From positions 28,907 to 92,906 of the forward strand of contig JAFLCC010000011.1 of NCBI GenBank assembly GCA_017302835.1: DNA of 64,000 nt, read 5' to 3'. Every line of letters begins with the position of its first letter. Position 1 is the stretch's first letter. A program made the position numbers and the translations under genes. Of this stretch, positions 36,682 through 46,345 are shown piece after piece. The stretch comes from Deltaproteobacteria bacterium (GTDB lineage Bacteria; Bdellovibrionota; Bdellovibrionia; Bdellovibrionales; Bdellovibrionaceae). Under the pieces are notes generated by a model that searched no databases, was not told the DNA's origin, and saw nothing but the letters and a program-made list of their open reading frames with translations.

Positions 36682-37914
36682 TTGAGACCAGTTTTTGCAA
36701 GAAAATTTGAAGTTTTCCTCAACACAGTTGATAATTTGAATGTGTCAAAAGCATCCCTCGTCTCTTACCCATCCAACCACACTCTTTTCTCCCAAGGAGA
36801 ACAAGGAGATAGAGCCTATATCATTGACAAAGGAAGAGTGATTATTTTTTTGAGCAAGGATGGTGAAGAATTCCCCTTAAGCATCCTTGGTGAAGGAGAA
36901 ATTTTTGGGGAAATGGCGATTATCGATAATCAAGTCCGTTCCGCTTCGGCAAAAACTCTTGAAGAATGCAGTCTCATTATCGTCACCAAAGATCAGCTCT
37001 TGGAACGAGTTCAAGCTTCCGACACCGTCGTTCGATTACTTTTGAGGGTTTTGCTTAAAAGACTACGGGCCCAAAATGATCTGATTGTGATCCAACCTAA
37101 AAAGAAAATTTTTAATACGGAGAAAGCCAAAAAAGAAGATATCTTGGCGGTTGAAAAAATTAAATTAGAAGCCAAAATATCCCAAGCCTTTGAAAATAAA
37201 GAATTTGTGATGTTCTATCAACCCATCGTTAATATCAAAACTGAAAAAATTATTGGGGCCGAGGCCCTTATCCGCTGGTTCCCTCCCACGGGTGAACCCA
37301 TTTCTCCAGCTGTTTTTATGGATGTTGTGGAGTACTCTTCCCTGATTATTCCCTTTGGAAAATGGATTGTGGAGGAATGCTTCCGCGATTTAAAACAGAT
37401 CCAAACTGAATCCAACATCAAAGACTTTAGCGTTTCAATTAATATCTCGGGAAAGCAATTTCACCAATTTGATTTTATCAATGCTGTTGAAGAGTTAAGA
37501 AAGAAGTTTGATCTTGTTTCAAACTGTATCAAACTTGAAATGACTGAAAGAATTATGATGGATGGAAATGCAGCCCTAGATACCCTCATCCGTTTTGATG
37601 AGCTCGGCTACAAACTTTCCATTGATGACTTCGGCACCGGGTTTTCCAGTCTTCAGTATTTATTCCGTATGCCTCTGGATAATATCAAAATCGATCGGTC
37701 TTTTATTCGCGACATGCTCAAAGACGATAAGGCCCTGGCCATTGTTAAATCTTTAATCTATTTAGCCCAATCTCTAAACATGCTGGTAGTGGCCGAAGGT
37801 ATTGAAAAAGATGAAGAAAAACATCTCTTAAAAGCCCTAGGTGTCGACTTCGGCCAAGGTTATTTATTTTCCAAGGCCATTCCCTTAAAAGACCTAATTA
37901 GTAAACTTAAATAA
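36682..37914 (+). CDS. cNMP-binding/EAL domain c-di-GMP phosphodiesterase
   Basis: This 410-residue protein has a cyclic-nucleotide-binding domain at about 20-135 (TLFSQGEQGDRAYIIDKGRV, FGEMAIIDNQVRSASA) and an EAL domain at about 165-405. The EAL signature residues are all there: GAEALIRW, SVSINISGKQF, LEMTERIM, IDDFGTGFSSLQYL, DNIKIDRSFI, VVAEGIEK. So it is probably an active c-di-GMP phosphodiesterase regulated by a bound nucleotide or other ligand. The start is TTG with no clear SD; TTG 36736 or GTG 36742 are alternatives. c-di-GMP controls motility and life-cycle choices in many bacteria, including predation in Bdellovibrio. Confidence 0.88.
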   Translation: MRPVFARKFEVFLNTVDNLNVSKASLVSYPSNHTLFSQGEQGDRAYIIDKGRVIIFLSKDGEEFPLSILGEGEIFGEMAIIDNQVRSASAKTLEECSLIIVTKDQLLERVQASDTVVRLLLRVLLKRLRAQNDLIVIQPKKKIFNTEKAKKEDILAVEKIKLEAKISQAFENKEFVMFYQPIVNIKTEKIIGAEALIRWFPPTGEPISPAVFMDVVEYSSLIIPFGKWIVEECFRDLKQIQTESNIKDFSVSINISGKQFHQFDFINAVEELRKKFDLVSNCIKLEMTERIMMDGNAALDTLIRFDELGYKLSIDDFGTGFSSLQYLFRMPLDNIKIDRSFIRDMLKDDKALAIVKSLIYLAQSLNMLVVAEGIEKDEEKHLLKALGVDFGQGYLFSKAIPLKDLISKLK

Positions 37915-37973
37915 TTTACATTGATGATATTAATCATGTCCATTTTGAAGTCTTTCAGCTACATTGCCTCCCC

Positions 37974-39209
37974 ATGAAAGACTTCAAAGTTTATTTAAAT
38001 CTGATTTGTTTTTATTTAACGGAAATCCTTTTTTTAATATCAGCCCCTTCCCTTCACGCTCGGCCTGAATACGCAGCCAGACACAATTATGTTAATTGCC
38101 AGCTCTGTCACGTCTCTCCCTTTGGCGGAGGCGCTCGAAATGTCAATGGCAAATTGTACGGCAGTCATGAATACCCTATCAATTCATTTTCAAAACAAGA
38201 CCTTGTTTCTTTTGACACTCGTTTTGAGGCCTTTTACAGCAAAGGTGCAGCTACCACACGTGGTCTTTTTTTTATGACAGCTGATCCCACTTTTAATATC
38301 CCTCTCACCCAAGCTGAAGATGGAAAATCCTTGGACCGCTTTGTTTTTAGCCTGGGGCTTGCTCCTCTGGAGGCTAAAAACAATAAAGAAAGGGAAGGTT
38401 ATTTCCTTCATGAATTTGCGAAATCAGGAGAAGAAAAGTATTTCTCCACCTTGAGCCTTGGCCGATTTCTATTACCTTTTGGTTTAATGACCGATGAGCA
38501 TCGAACCTATACGAAATTGCAAACAAAGACTTCCAATTTCGATTATGAAATGGGCGTTGGACTCACAGGGGATCCCAATTCAAAATTTCACTGGGATATC
38601 GCCCTCACTGGCGGCGCTCCGGCGCAGGGAGGTAGCAGTCCTATTTTAAATGACAGCCCTTACGGTGCCCTTTTGAATTTTCGTTACCGCCCTCTAAAAC
38701 ATCCTGGCTTTTTTGGCTTGAGTTACTACACTCTTAATTCTGATTCTTACAAAAAACCGATGGAAGCTTACTCTCTATACAATGTGGCCTCCTTAGAGAG
38801 CCTCTTGAACCGAGCGATTCATTGGCAAGTAGAGCTCACCTATGCCGATGGATTTAGCAACCCTCAAGTTAACACTTACATGAATCGATTCTTTATTCCT
38901 TCCACTGACACAGCTTGGAATGACACCTTAAAAGATGCTAAGTCCTATGGGGTGTATAGCTTGCTTTCCTATGAGTTAAACTCACGTTGGCAGTTACTAT
39001 ATAAGTACGATCAGTTTATTCCAGATAACAGGTTTTTGGCCGACTCTTTTTCTCGCAATTCTGCAGGAATCAAACACTTTTTAAATAGCAATATGGATGT
39101 CAATATCCGACTCGAGCAATCCAATTCAACCAGGCCGGGACTTACCGAAGAAGCGAGTCTACCCACCGTGGTGAATTCTGCTTTTGTTTTACTGCACGGT
39201 TGGCTTTAG
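37974..39209 (+). CDS. Outer-membrane barrel-like protein with N-terminal haem c motif
   Basis: This 411-residue protein has a signal peptide ending near SLHA. One CxxCH haem-c site follows in NYVNCQLCHVSPFGGG. The rest is ~340 residues with alternating aromatic/polar strands (GLSYYTLNSDSY, WQVELTYADGF, WQLLYKYDQFI, NMDVNIRLEQSN), typical of an outer-membrane beta-barrel. It is followed by a dihaem lipoprotein and a small cytochrome c, so the three may form an electron-transfer unit at the cell surface. The barrel call is by strand pattern only. Confidence 0.7.
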   Translation: MKDFKVYLNLICFYLTEILFLISAPSLHARPEYAARHNYVNCQLCHVSPFGGGARNVNGKLYGSHEYPINSFSKQDLVSFDTRFEAFYSKGAATTRGLFFMTADPTFNIPLTQAEDGKSLDRFVFSLGLAPLEAKNNKEREGYFLHEFAKSGEEKYFSTLSLGRFLLPFGLMTDEHRTYTKLQTKTSNFDYEMGVGLTGDPNSKFHWDIALTGGAPAQGGSSPILNDSPYGALLNFRYRPLKHPGFFGLSYYTLNSDSYKKPMEAYSLYNVASLESLLNRAIHWQVELTYADGFSNPQVNTYMNRFFIPSTDTAWNDTLKDAKSYGVYSLLSYELNSRWQLLYKYDQFIPDNRFLADSFSRNSAGIKHFLNSNMDVNIRLEQSNSTRPGLTEEASLPTVVNSAFVLLHGWL

Positions 39210-39217
39210 GAGAATTT

Positions 39218-40057
39218 ATGAAATTACTTAATATAACTTTATTTAAGTTAAAATTCAGATCAAACTGGCTCAGACTTCATTTACTCTTCCTTTCCTTTTT
39301 TTTGATCAACTTATCTTGTCAACGACAAAACAGCGCCCATGCCCCTCATAGCGAAACGACCACACCCTCCGATTCAAAAAATACGCAAAATACAAAAACC
39401 TTAACTGGCCCAAGCTACCTCAAAGATATCAAACCTATTTTTGAAAAATCTTGTATCGCTTGCCATGGAAAAGGCTCTCCAAAAGGAAACTGGCTGGATT
39501 ATCCTACCGCTTTTTCAAAGAAGGAATTGATCAAATCCAGAGTCTTTACTAAAAAAGACATGCCCCAGGGCTTTGACCTGCCCGAAGATAAAAGAAAACT
39601 AATTGCTGACTGGGTCGACAACGGCGCTCCAGAAAAAACAACTGACGATTCCGAATCTCAAAATCCACCTCCAAGCTCAGTCCAAAATCCAACTCAAATT
39701 CCAACTCAAAATCCCCCACTTGATTCAAAGCCAAATGTTCCCAATCAGCCACCTGCAAGCAATCAAAGTGACCCCACAAAGAATTTGGAAGATACCCTAA
39801 CTTATGTCGATCACATAAAACCCCTTTTCGAAAAATACTGTAGCCTCTGTCATAACGAAAATACGGCTGCGTCCCCTATGCCCAATTGGTTACAATATGA
39901 TGTTGTCGTCCTTAAAGCTGATGCCATTTTTAATCGCCTGATACTGAAAAAAAATATGCCTCCAGAAGGAATGGATTTACCAGCTCCCACTGAAGCTGAA
40001 AAACAGTTGTTCTTAAATTGGACTTTGAAAGGAATGAGATATGATCGCAATAAATAA
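39218..40057 (+). CDS. Dihaem c-type cytochrome lipoprotein
   Basis: About 279 residues. The start is ATG 39218 with AGGAG 6 nt upstream; an in-frame TTG at 39200 overlaps the preceding gene. A signal peptide leads to the lipobox-like NLSC. Two haem-c repeats, each YLKDIKPIFEKSCIACHGKG-like (CIACH and CSLCH), are separated by a linker rich in Pro, Gln and Asn. Each repeat ends in a similar block (KKDMPQGFDLP and KKNMPPEGMDLP), so it is an internal duplication. Anchored cytochrome of the periplasm, presumably exchanging electrons with its neighbours. Confidence 0.82.
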   Translation: MKLLNITLFKLKFRSNWLRLHLLFLSFFLINLSCQRQNSAHAPHSETTTPSDSKNTQNTKTLTGPSYLKDIKPIFEKSCIACHGKGSPKGNWLDYPTAFSKKELIKSRVFTKKDMPQGFDLPEDKRKLIADWVDNGAPEKTTDDSESQNPPPSSVQNPTQIPTQNPPLDSKPNVPNQPPASNQSDPTKNLEDTLTYVDHIKPLFEKYCSLCHNENTAASPMPNWLQYDVVVLKADAIFNRLILKKNMPPEGMDLPAPTEAEKQLFLNWTLKGMRYDRNK

Positions 40058-40412
40058 TTTTAAACTTCCAAAAATCTCTTTATTCTTATTTTTTTTATCC
40101 GGAGTCTTTGTATTAAATCTTCTTGGTTTTAACGTGATTTATTCACCTTGTTTGGCCCAATCAAGCGCAAGCGATCCTGCCGCTGCGAAAAATCTAACCA
40201 TCACCTGCACTGGCTGCCATGGAGCCGAAGGCCTCAGCAACAATTCTCTGTGGCCAAACCTAGCCGGACAAAAAAAAGAATATTTAGCCAAGCAACTACT
40301 GGCCTTCAAAAACAATGAAAGAAAAGATCCCTTGATGAACCCTATTGCCTCTTCTCTGTCAGACAACGATATCGAGCTGATAGCTACTTACTTCTCTAAT
40401 CTAAAACCGTAG
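40041..40412 (+). CDS. Small class I cytochrome c (c553/c4-like)
   Basis: This 123-residue protein has a signal peptide and one haem site, CTGCHG, followed by LWPNLAGQKKEYLAKQL and KDPLMNPIASSLSDNDI with the axial Met in PLMNP. This is the normal single-haem c553/c4 pattern. Its ATG overlaps the previous gene by 17 bp, so they are coupled. Probable periplasmic electron carrier. Confidence 0.88.
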   Translation: MIAINNFKLPKISLFLFFLSGVFVLNLLGFNVIYSPCLAQSSASDPAAAKNLTITCTGCHGAEGLSNNSLWPNLAGQKKEYLAKQLLAFKNNERKDPLMNPIASSLSDNDIELIATYFSNLKP

Positions 40413-40577
40413 AATCATTCCAAGTTCATTGACGAGACCACAATCTTGATTGACCATAAACATTTCAACCTTACCATCACAGAGGATTTATGGGAAAAAT
40501 GAGTTAAAACTAGAGCTACGAATGTTGGATGATAGTGATGATAGTAATTTTTTTCTCAAGAACGTAACACTGAAATT

Positions 40578-41309
40578 TTATAAAATAACTGGAATATCTT
40601 GGCACAAAATAGGGAGCCCTTGAACGCTTAAAGGTGCTGCCATTTGATCTAGTTCGTTGAAAGTGTCTAGCATAAAGATGTGCCCATATGCCATTTCTCT
40701 GGCCAAGGCCATAGCGCCAGTCTGATAAACTTTGGAAAGGGCCTCCTCTTGTTTGGGGGCCATCATTGAAATCCGTGCAATACTTTCCAAAGCATGACGA
40801 ACCATACAATTAAAACGTGGTTCTTTCTCTATCCTTTTTAAAAGCCCTAGGGTTTCATCTAAAACAGCCTTAAGATCCTCATTATCAAAATAAGCCTTAT
40901 AAAGTTTCTTTTTTGCTGCTTTTATGTTGAAATCTACATAATTAGAAAGCTCAGGTACTCCTTGCGGCCAAAATTCATTAAAGACTGTAACCGTGCTCAT
41001 GCTGACATAATCATCACAAGTAATATGGACACCATACTTTTCAAATCGATCACTTACATAATCAAAATTAGCAAATGTATAACTAAAAAATAAAAGACGT
41101 TTTTCAAAGCTGATTAATTTTTCAGAAATTTCTAATGACTTCCCTTGTGAAAGATCAGCATACCTTAGCTTTCTTTCCGTATTGATTTTAATAGCTTCTT
41201 TCATATGATCACGAAAACAATTTGCAAAACCGTCTATTGAATGCATTGATAACAACAAAATAATACTCATAAAATTAAGTTTTTGAATTCCAATTAAAGA
41301 TATTGTCAT
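40578..41309 (-). CDS. Secreted protein, unknown function
   Basis: This 243-residue protein has an N-terminal hydrophobic segment (LNFMSIILLLSMHSIDGFA) that looks like a signal peptide. The body is mainly helical, with four Cys (ANCFRDH, ITCDDYV, NCMVRH, LCQDI). No family is recognised. It stands alone, convergent with the cytochrome genes. The real start could be the Met at residue 14 (NFMSII). Confidence 0.65.
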   Translation of the reverse strand: MTISLIGIQKLNFMSIILLLSMHSIDGFANCFRDHMKEAIKINTERKLRYADLSQGKSLEISEKLISFEKRLLFFSYTFANFDYVSDRFEKYGVHITCDDYVSMSTVTVFNEFWPQGVPELSNYVDFNIKAAKKKLYKAYFDNEDLKAVLDETLGLLKRIEKEPRFNCMVRHALESIARISMMAPKQEEALSKVYQTGAMALAREMAYGHIFMLDTFNELDQMAAPLSVQGLPILCQDIPVIL

Positions 41310-41401
41310 AACTTGCTATTAATAAAAAACAGACAAACCTGCAAAAAATCTGAGCAACAATAAAAATGAGACTCTGTTGTCTGGAAAAAATTCACCCTTC
41401 A

Positions 41402-41418
41402 TGTCATTTTTTATGACA
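41402..41418. promoter_or_regulatory. TGTCAT/ATGACA dyad
   Basis: TGTCAT and its reverse complement flank five T residues, between the mpl end and the divergent secreted-protein promoter region. It shares its half-site with the direct repeat before hemA. It could be an operator; a weak hairpin is also possible. Confidence 0.25.
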
Positions 41419-41442
41419 CTAATTTTATCCTATAAATAAATC

Positions 41443-42876
41443 CTATGAGTCTTTTGAAAGTGCTCGAATCAGCTTTCCATAGATATCCTCAAAGCCGCCA
41501 TTACTCATAATAACGATCAAATCCCCAGGCGCAGATTCCTTCTTTAAGGAGTCCACGATGGAGTTTACATCTTCATAAAGAGAAGCACAAAGCTTGTTGG
41601 CACCTTTGTTCAGATCTGCCACTAAATCTTCGGAGGAAAATTTATCTTCGTCCTGAAGTTTGGATTGATCAAAGGCTTTCATAATATAGACTTTTTGACC
41701 GGCCCCAAAGGCTTGGGCGTATTCTTTTTGAAATATTTTTCGGCGACTCGTCGCGCTTCTTGGTTCAAAGACGGCATGGATCTTTTTTTGCGGGTACTTC
41801 TTCTTTATGCCTTTGAGGGTTTCTCTGACCGCTGTTGGGTGATGTGCGAAGTCTTCGATCAACAGCCTTCCTCCAGGCTCTCCTAAAATTTCTTGCCGTC
41901 TTTTGACACCTTCAAAGCCAGCCACCGCTTCTTTAAGAACTTCAGTTTCAATTCTTAAATTTAATGCCATAACAATAACGGCCGTAGCGTTTAGAACATT
42001 ATACTCTCCTGGTTGTTTTAATAAAAAAGGCCCCCATTGAGAAGATCGGTAAAATACTTTAAACTCCGTTCCCTCTTCCGTCACTTTGGAAATTTCACAG
42101 CGAGCATGGTTTGGATTATCTTTTTTATTAAAGCCATAGCTATAGACATTTTGAGTGTTGGTCTCATCTAATAAATCTCTGATATGAGGATCTTCTTCCC
42201 AGTAAATAAAAGACCCCTGAACTGGGATTATTTTTAACAACCTAGCAAAGGCTTTTTTTACATCCTCAAGATCTTTATAGATATCGGCATGATCAAACTC
42301 AATACTTGTCAGAATCACGTGTTTGGGCTTGTAATGCACAAACTTGGGAACCTTATCAAAAAAAGCGGTGTCATATTCGTCGCCTTCAATGACAAAAAAA
42401 TCACCTTCTGGATTTTTGAAACTGTAGTTAAAATTTTTTGGAATTCCCCCTATCAGAAAACCAGGTTTCTTTCCCGCTTTTTCCATCACCCAACTCATGA
42501 GTGAGGTGGTTGTTGTCTTTCCATGGGTTCCAGAAATACAAATACAATTTTTTTGATCAATGATCCATTCACCTAAGGCTTTTGGTAGAGAGGTAAAAGG
42601 AATTCCTGTTTTCTTTAGCTCGACAGCTTCTGGATTTTGAGCCGAAATCACATTTCCAACGATGACAAAATCTGGAGCTGGTAATAAGTTTTTTTCGCTG
42701 TAAGGGGTTTTAATTTGAATTCCCAAATTCTCTAATTGAGTGGACATCGGAGGATAGGGATTTGAATCTGATCCACTGACTTGAAAACCTCTCTCTTTAA
42801 GAAGCCCCGCAAGCGATGCCATCGCTGTTCCACAAATTCCCATTAAATGAATTTTTGAACCTGGTTTTAAATCCAC
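41443..42876 (-). CDS. mpl: UDP-N-acetylmuramate:tripeptide ligase Mpl
   Basis: This 477-residue Mur-ligase-family enzyme joins recycled L-Ala-gamma-D-Glu-meso-DAP to UDP-MurNAc. N-terminal IHLMGICGTAMASLAGLLKE is the Mpl/MurC UDP-binding loop. The ATP site is CISGTHGKTTTTSL, and the late blocks EGVKRRQEILGEPGGRLLIEDFAHHP and EPRSATSRRKIFQ are closer to Mpl than to MurC. The start is GTG with AAAGGA 6 nt upstream. The neighbouring ldcA and serine hydrolase genes support the recycling role. Confidence 0.9.
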   Translation of the reverse strand: MDLKPGSKIHLMGICGTAMASLAGLLKERGFQVSGSDSNPYPPMSTQLENLGIQIKTPYSEKNLLPAPDFVIVGNVISAQNPEAVELKKTGIPFTSLPKALGEWIIDQKNCICISGTHGKTTTTSLMSWVMEKAGKKPGFLIGGIPKNFNYSFKNPEGDFFVIEGDEYDTAFFDKVPKFVHYKPKHVILTSIEFDHADIYKDLEDVKKAFARLLKIIPVQGSFIYWEEDPHIRDLLDETNTQNVYSYGFNKKDNPNHARCEISKVTEEGTEFKVFYRSSQWGPFLLKQPGEYNVLNATAVIVMALNLRIETEVLKEAVAGFEGVKRRQEILGEPGGRLLIEDFAHHPTAVRETLKGIKKKYPQKKIHAVFEPRSATSRRKIFQKEYAQAFGAGQKVYIMKAFDQSKLQDEDKFSSEDLVADLNKGANKLCASLYEDVNSIVDSLKKESAPGDLIVIMSNGGFEDIYGKLIRALSKDS

Positions 42877-42928
42877 TCTCGTCCTTTCGTTTCATTCTTT
42901 TCATTTTGCAATGATTAATGACTCTAGT

Positions 42929-43990
42929 TTATAAAGATGATTTTCGCAGGCCCTCAACGATCCAATTGTGAATTTGCGGACGTAATCCTACAAAAGCTTT
43001 GTTTTCCCTACCGTAAACGAGCCTATTACTCAAAATACAAACAGCTAAATCGGCCTTAGGATCATACCAAACAGAAGTGCCGGTAAAACCAGTATGCCCA
43101 ATAGAATCCAGCGAAAAGTACCCACCGCAACTGCTCTTCCCCGGTGTTGGCAACATAAATCCTAGGGACCAATCGCCAAATCCCTCGGGCCTTGATCTTT
43201 TAATAAAAATTTGAGTGGTTTTTTGTTTTATTTGATATCTGGCGATTCCAAGAATCTGCGATCGCAAATGCAACATGTACCAACCCAAATCATCAATACT
43301 CCCAAACAATCCTGCATGGCTTGAAAGTCCACCCAGAGCCCATGTGTTTTCATCATGAACTTCCCCCTGGAGGAGTTTTTGTCGCCAAGGGCATTCCTCT
43401 GTTGGAGCAAAAAGCGAGGTTCTGATGGTGGTTTGATTTCGTAAATGAAATTCGAGCGTTGTCCCCTGGTAAAATGTATCCTTGATGTCATTCCATATCG
43501 GAAATAAATCCTTCTGATAAATGGCCTCCAGAACAAAACCAAGCAATAAAAAACCAACATCACTATAGACACTCTGACTTTGTGGGGCGAGCTCCAGTTC
43601 CTCCAGCAACTTCCGAAGGTGCTCACGTCTGGACTGCCAAGAATCTTGAAGGTTGAGCTCTTGATAAAAAGGCTTCCACCAAATAAGTCCTGAGGAATGG
43701 GTTAACAAATCTTGAATTCTGGTTTTTTCATGACGGTACCAGGGAAGAAAACTTTTAACACGAGAATCTAAATCCCATTTCTTTTCTTCAAAAGCCAACA
43801 TCATTGCCTGAACCGTAAAAATAATTTTTGTCAAACTTGCTAAATCATAATAAGCGTAGGTTTCCCCAACAGAGATATCACAAACCAGACGGCCATTTTG
43901 ATAGGCTCTTACCATGACTCCAGGGGTAACGTCCCGGATATGTTCTTCAATATTTTTAATCAGACTTTTTTCTAACACTGAAAATTTCAA
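42929..43990 (-). CDS. Beta-lactamase-fold serine hydrolase
   Basis: This 353-residue protein belongs to the class C beta-lactamase/DD-peptidase-like superfamily. The nucleophile motif SxxK is in YYDLASLTKIIFT, and YSDVGFLLLG stands for the YxN motif. A third block reads GHTGFTGTSVWYDP, corresponding to HxG. There is no signal peptide, so it probably acts in the cytoplasm. It starts at TTG with AAGGA 6 nt upstream. It sits between ldcA and mpl, so trimming of murein peptides or amidase/esterase work in recycling is plausible. Not a proven beta-lactamase. Confidence 0.82.
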   Translation of the reverse strand: MKFSVLEKSLIKNIEEHIRDVTPGVMVRAYQNGRLVCDISVGETYAYYDLASLTKIIFTVQAMMLAFEEKKWDLDSRVKSFLPWYRHEKTRIQDLLTHSSGLIWWKPFYQELNLQDSWQSRREHLRKLLEELELAPQSQSVYSDVGFLLLGFVLEAIYQKDLFPIWNDIKDTFYQGTTLEFHLRNQTTIRTSLFAPTEECPWRQKLLQGEVHDENTWALGGLSSHAGLFGSIDDLGWYMLHLRSQILGIARYQIKQKTTQIFIKRSRPEGFGDWSLGFMLPTPGKSSCGGYFSLDSIGHTGFTGTSVWYDPKADLAVCILSNRLVYGRENKAFVGLRPQIHNWIVEGLRKSSL

Positions 43991-44004
43991 ATGAATTCCT
44001 TATA

Positions 44005-44949
44005 TTAGCTTCTAAAATTATATTCCACTGATAATTCAAAATCGTCACCCCTTTTTTTTATCTTAGCTCTTGATCCTAAGGGCAAAGGTCTTTGTATAGT
44101 GTCATGACCCGTCTGAACGCCTTTAAATACAGGTAGACCCAGTTTCTCTCCCCACTCCTTCCAAAGCCAAGCCAGCAAGGATTTTCCATTAGGCTCCAAA
44201 CACTGAGTCATCTGTCCTATAAAAATCCCACGGCAATTTTTGAATTTTCCAGCGTGCAACAGTTGGGTTAAACACCGATCGATCCGATAGGCTCTTTCAC
44301 CAATTTCTTCAAAAAATAAAAACTTGCCATCCAAGTCTAGCTCGTAAGGAGTTCCCAAATGGCTCGTCAGGGTGACTAGATTCCCCCCAACAAGAACCGC
44401 TGATATTACTTTGCATTTTTTAGCCAACTGATTGATAGGCTTTATTTTTTTGAATACAACTTGGTGTTTTTTAGAAAACAGGAGGTCTAAGTTTTCCTTT
44501 TTCGTTTTTTTATCAATCTTGCCTTCAACCCATCGATCCAAATGGGAAGCATGGAGACTCGACCAGCCCCATCGCTGAAAAAAATATATATGCAAGGAAG
44601 TGATATCACTTAATCCCATGAGTAACTTTTTTTTCTTAGAAGTTTTAACTTGATCCCAATCAATTTGATCTAAAAATGGTAACAGCTGAATGGACCCATA
44701 CCCACCCCGCAAACACCAAATAATATCCACTCGGTCATCTTCCAACGCGGACACAAGACTTTGCGCTCTTGTTTTTAAACAGGCCGAGTTTAAAGGGTGT
44801 TTTTCAATAATATGAGGATCATATAAGAAATCAAATTCAGGATGCTGAGAAAAAAAGAATTCTATATTGGATAAAACAAAATCATTTGGCTTAAAGCCTG
44901 GAGCAATCACTCTGACTACTTTTTTTTTCATAATTACTTTATTTACCAT
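44005..44949 (-). CDS. ldcA: LD-carboxypeptidase (murein tetrapeptide recycling)
   Basis: This 314-residue cytoplasmic peptidase of family S66 removes the terminal D-Ala from murein tetrapeptides. The nucleophile Ser is in IIWCLRGGYGSIQLLP, the catalytic Glu in FLFFEEIGERAYRIDR, and the His in GVQTGHDTIQRPLPLG. It starts 25 bp after purF; an ATG six codons later (44931) is an alternative. Its product, the tripeptide, is the substrate of Mpl encoded two genes downstream, so the set makes a recycling route. Confidence 0.92.
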   Translation of the reverse strand: MVNKVIMKKKVVRVIAPGFKPNDFVLSNIEFFFSQHPEFDFLYDPHIIEKHPLNSACLKTRAQSLVSALEDDRVDIIWCLRGGYGSIQLLPFLDQIDWDQVKTSKKKKLLMGLSDITSLHIYFFQRWGWSSLHASHLDRWVEGKIDKKTKKENLDLLFSKKHQVVFKKIKPINQLAKKCKVISAVLVGGNLVTLTSHLGTPYELDLDGKFLFFEEIGERAYRIDRCLTQLLHAGKFKNCRGIFIGQMTQCLEPNGKSLLAWLWKEWGEKLGLPVFKGVQTGHDTIQRPLPLGSRAKIKKRGDDFELSVEYNFRS

Positions 44950-44973
44950 ATTTTATCATCACTGTGACTTAGC

Positions 44974-46344
44974 TTAGGTGTTTTGATAGATCGGCGTCGG
45001 GTATTTTTCATTAAAACAGGCGGCGCAAAAATGCTGATTATCACTTTCCATTGAAGCAAACAAACCCTCCATTGATAGATAAGCCAAGGAATCGGCTCCA
45101 ATAAAATCATTTATCGTTTTCAAATCATAATTAGCAGCAATGAGTTGACTTTTTTGAGGAGTATCGACGCCATAATAACACGGACTTACGGTAGGTGGGG
45201 AGGCAATCCTCATATGTACTTCTTTAGCTCCTGCTTGCCTGATAAGATTTATTATTTTTTTACTTGTTGTCCCGCGGACTAAGGAGTCATCAATAACCAC
45301 CACCCTCTTTCCTTGCAGAACTTCTGACTGAGGATTGAGTTTAATTTTAACTCCAAAGTCTCTGATACTTTGCGATGGCTGAATAAAGGTTCTTCCGACA
45401 TAATGATTTCTAATAATCCCTAGTTCAAAGGGAATCTTACTTTCTTGAGAGTACCCAATCGCTGCGGGGACACCACTATCAGGGACTGGGACAATAATAT
45501 CCGCAGCAACTCCTGATTCCTTTGCTAAAAACATTCCTAACCTTTTTCTGGATTCATAAACACTTTTGCCAAAAACTTTTGAATCAGGTCTAGCGAAATA
45601 AACATGCTCAAAAACACATTGTGAGAGCTGATTTTTTTTGGCATAGATTTCAGAATGCATCCCGGCTTCATCAAACCAAACAATCTCTCCAGGTTCGATA
45701 TCTCTGATAAATTCCGCTCCGATTAAATCAAAAGCACAGGTCTCACTGGCGATAACATAAGTGTTCTCTTTTTTTCCTAAACTTAAAGGTCTAAATCCGT
45801 TGGGATCACGAAGGGCCACCATTTTTTTCTGTGACAATAAAACAAAACTGAAGGCCCCCTCTAGCAAAAGGACGGATTCTTTCAAAGCTTGGATAAAGTT
45901 TTCGTTATTTCTTTTAGAAATAAGATGCAGCAAAATCTCAGTATCACTCGTTGCTTGAAAAATGGCCCCTGTGTAACTGAGCTCTTTTTTGAGCTTCTCG
46001 TAATTGACGATATTTCCATTGTGAGCAATAGCAACAGGCCCTTTGTAGAGCTCTGCGGTCAATGGCTGGGCATTAGAAATAAGGTTTTGCCCTGTTGTGG
46101 AATACCTCACGTGGCCTATAGCTGCCTGACCTTTAATTTGTGAAAGAATAGACTCAGAGAAGACATCTCCAACCAAACCTAGCCCCTTATGATGTTTATG
46201 CTTTCCATTTTCTAAAGAAACGATCCCTGCGGATTCTTGACCTCTGTGCTGCATGGCATACAAGCCGAGATAGGCCATCTGACTGGCCTCTGGATGATTC
46301 CAAATTCCAAAGACAGCACATTCTTCTTTAAATGAATCAAACAT
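44974..46344 (-). CDS. purF: Amidophosphoribosyltransferase
   Basis: This 456-residue enzyme carries out the first committed step of purine synthesis, PRPP plus glutamine to phosphoribosylamine. A short propeptide (MFDSFKEE) precedes the N-terminal nucleophile Cys in ECAVFGIWN, as in the Bacillus type. Candidate Fe-S cysteines are present (PTVSPCYYG, HFCAACFNEKYP). The PRPP-binding loop is RVVVIDDSLVRGTTSKKI. It follows purL by 1 bp. Confidence 0.96.
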   Translation of the reverse strand: MFDSFKEECAVFGIWNHPEASQMAYLGLYAMQHRGQESAGIVSLENGKHKHHKGLGLVGDVFSESILSQIKGQAAIGHVRYSTTGQNLISNAQPLTAELYKGPVAIAHNGNIVNYEKLKKELSYTGAIFQATSDTEILLHLISKRNNENFIQALKESVLLLEGAFSFVLLSQKKMVALRDPNGFRPLSLGKKENTYVIASETCAFDLIGAEFIRDIEPGEIVWFDEAGMHSEIYAKKNQLSQCVFEHVYFARPDSKVFGKSVYESRKRLGMFLAKESGVAADIIVPVPDSGVPAAIGYSQESKIPFELGIIRNHYVGRTFIQPSQSIRDFGVKIKLNPQSEVLQGKRVVVIDDSLVRGTTSKKIINLIRQAGAKEVHMRIASPPTVSPCYYGVDTPQKSQLIAANYDLKTINDFIGADSLAYLSMEGLFASMESDNQHFCAACFNEKYPTPIYQNT

Positions 46345-46345
46345 T

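Noticed and set aside
42929..43990. Antibiotic-resistance beta-lactamase
   Set aside because: It has the SxxK fold but no signal peptide, and its neighbours are murein-recycling genes, so resistance is not supported.
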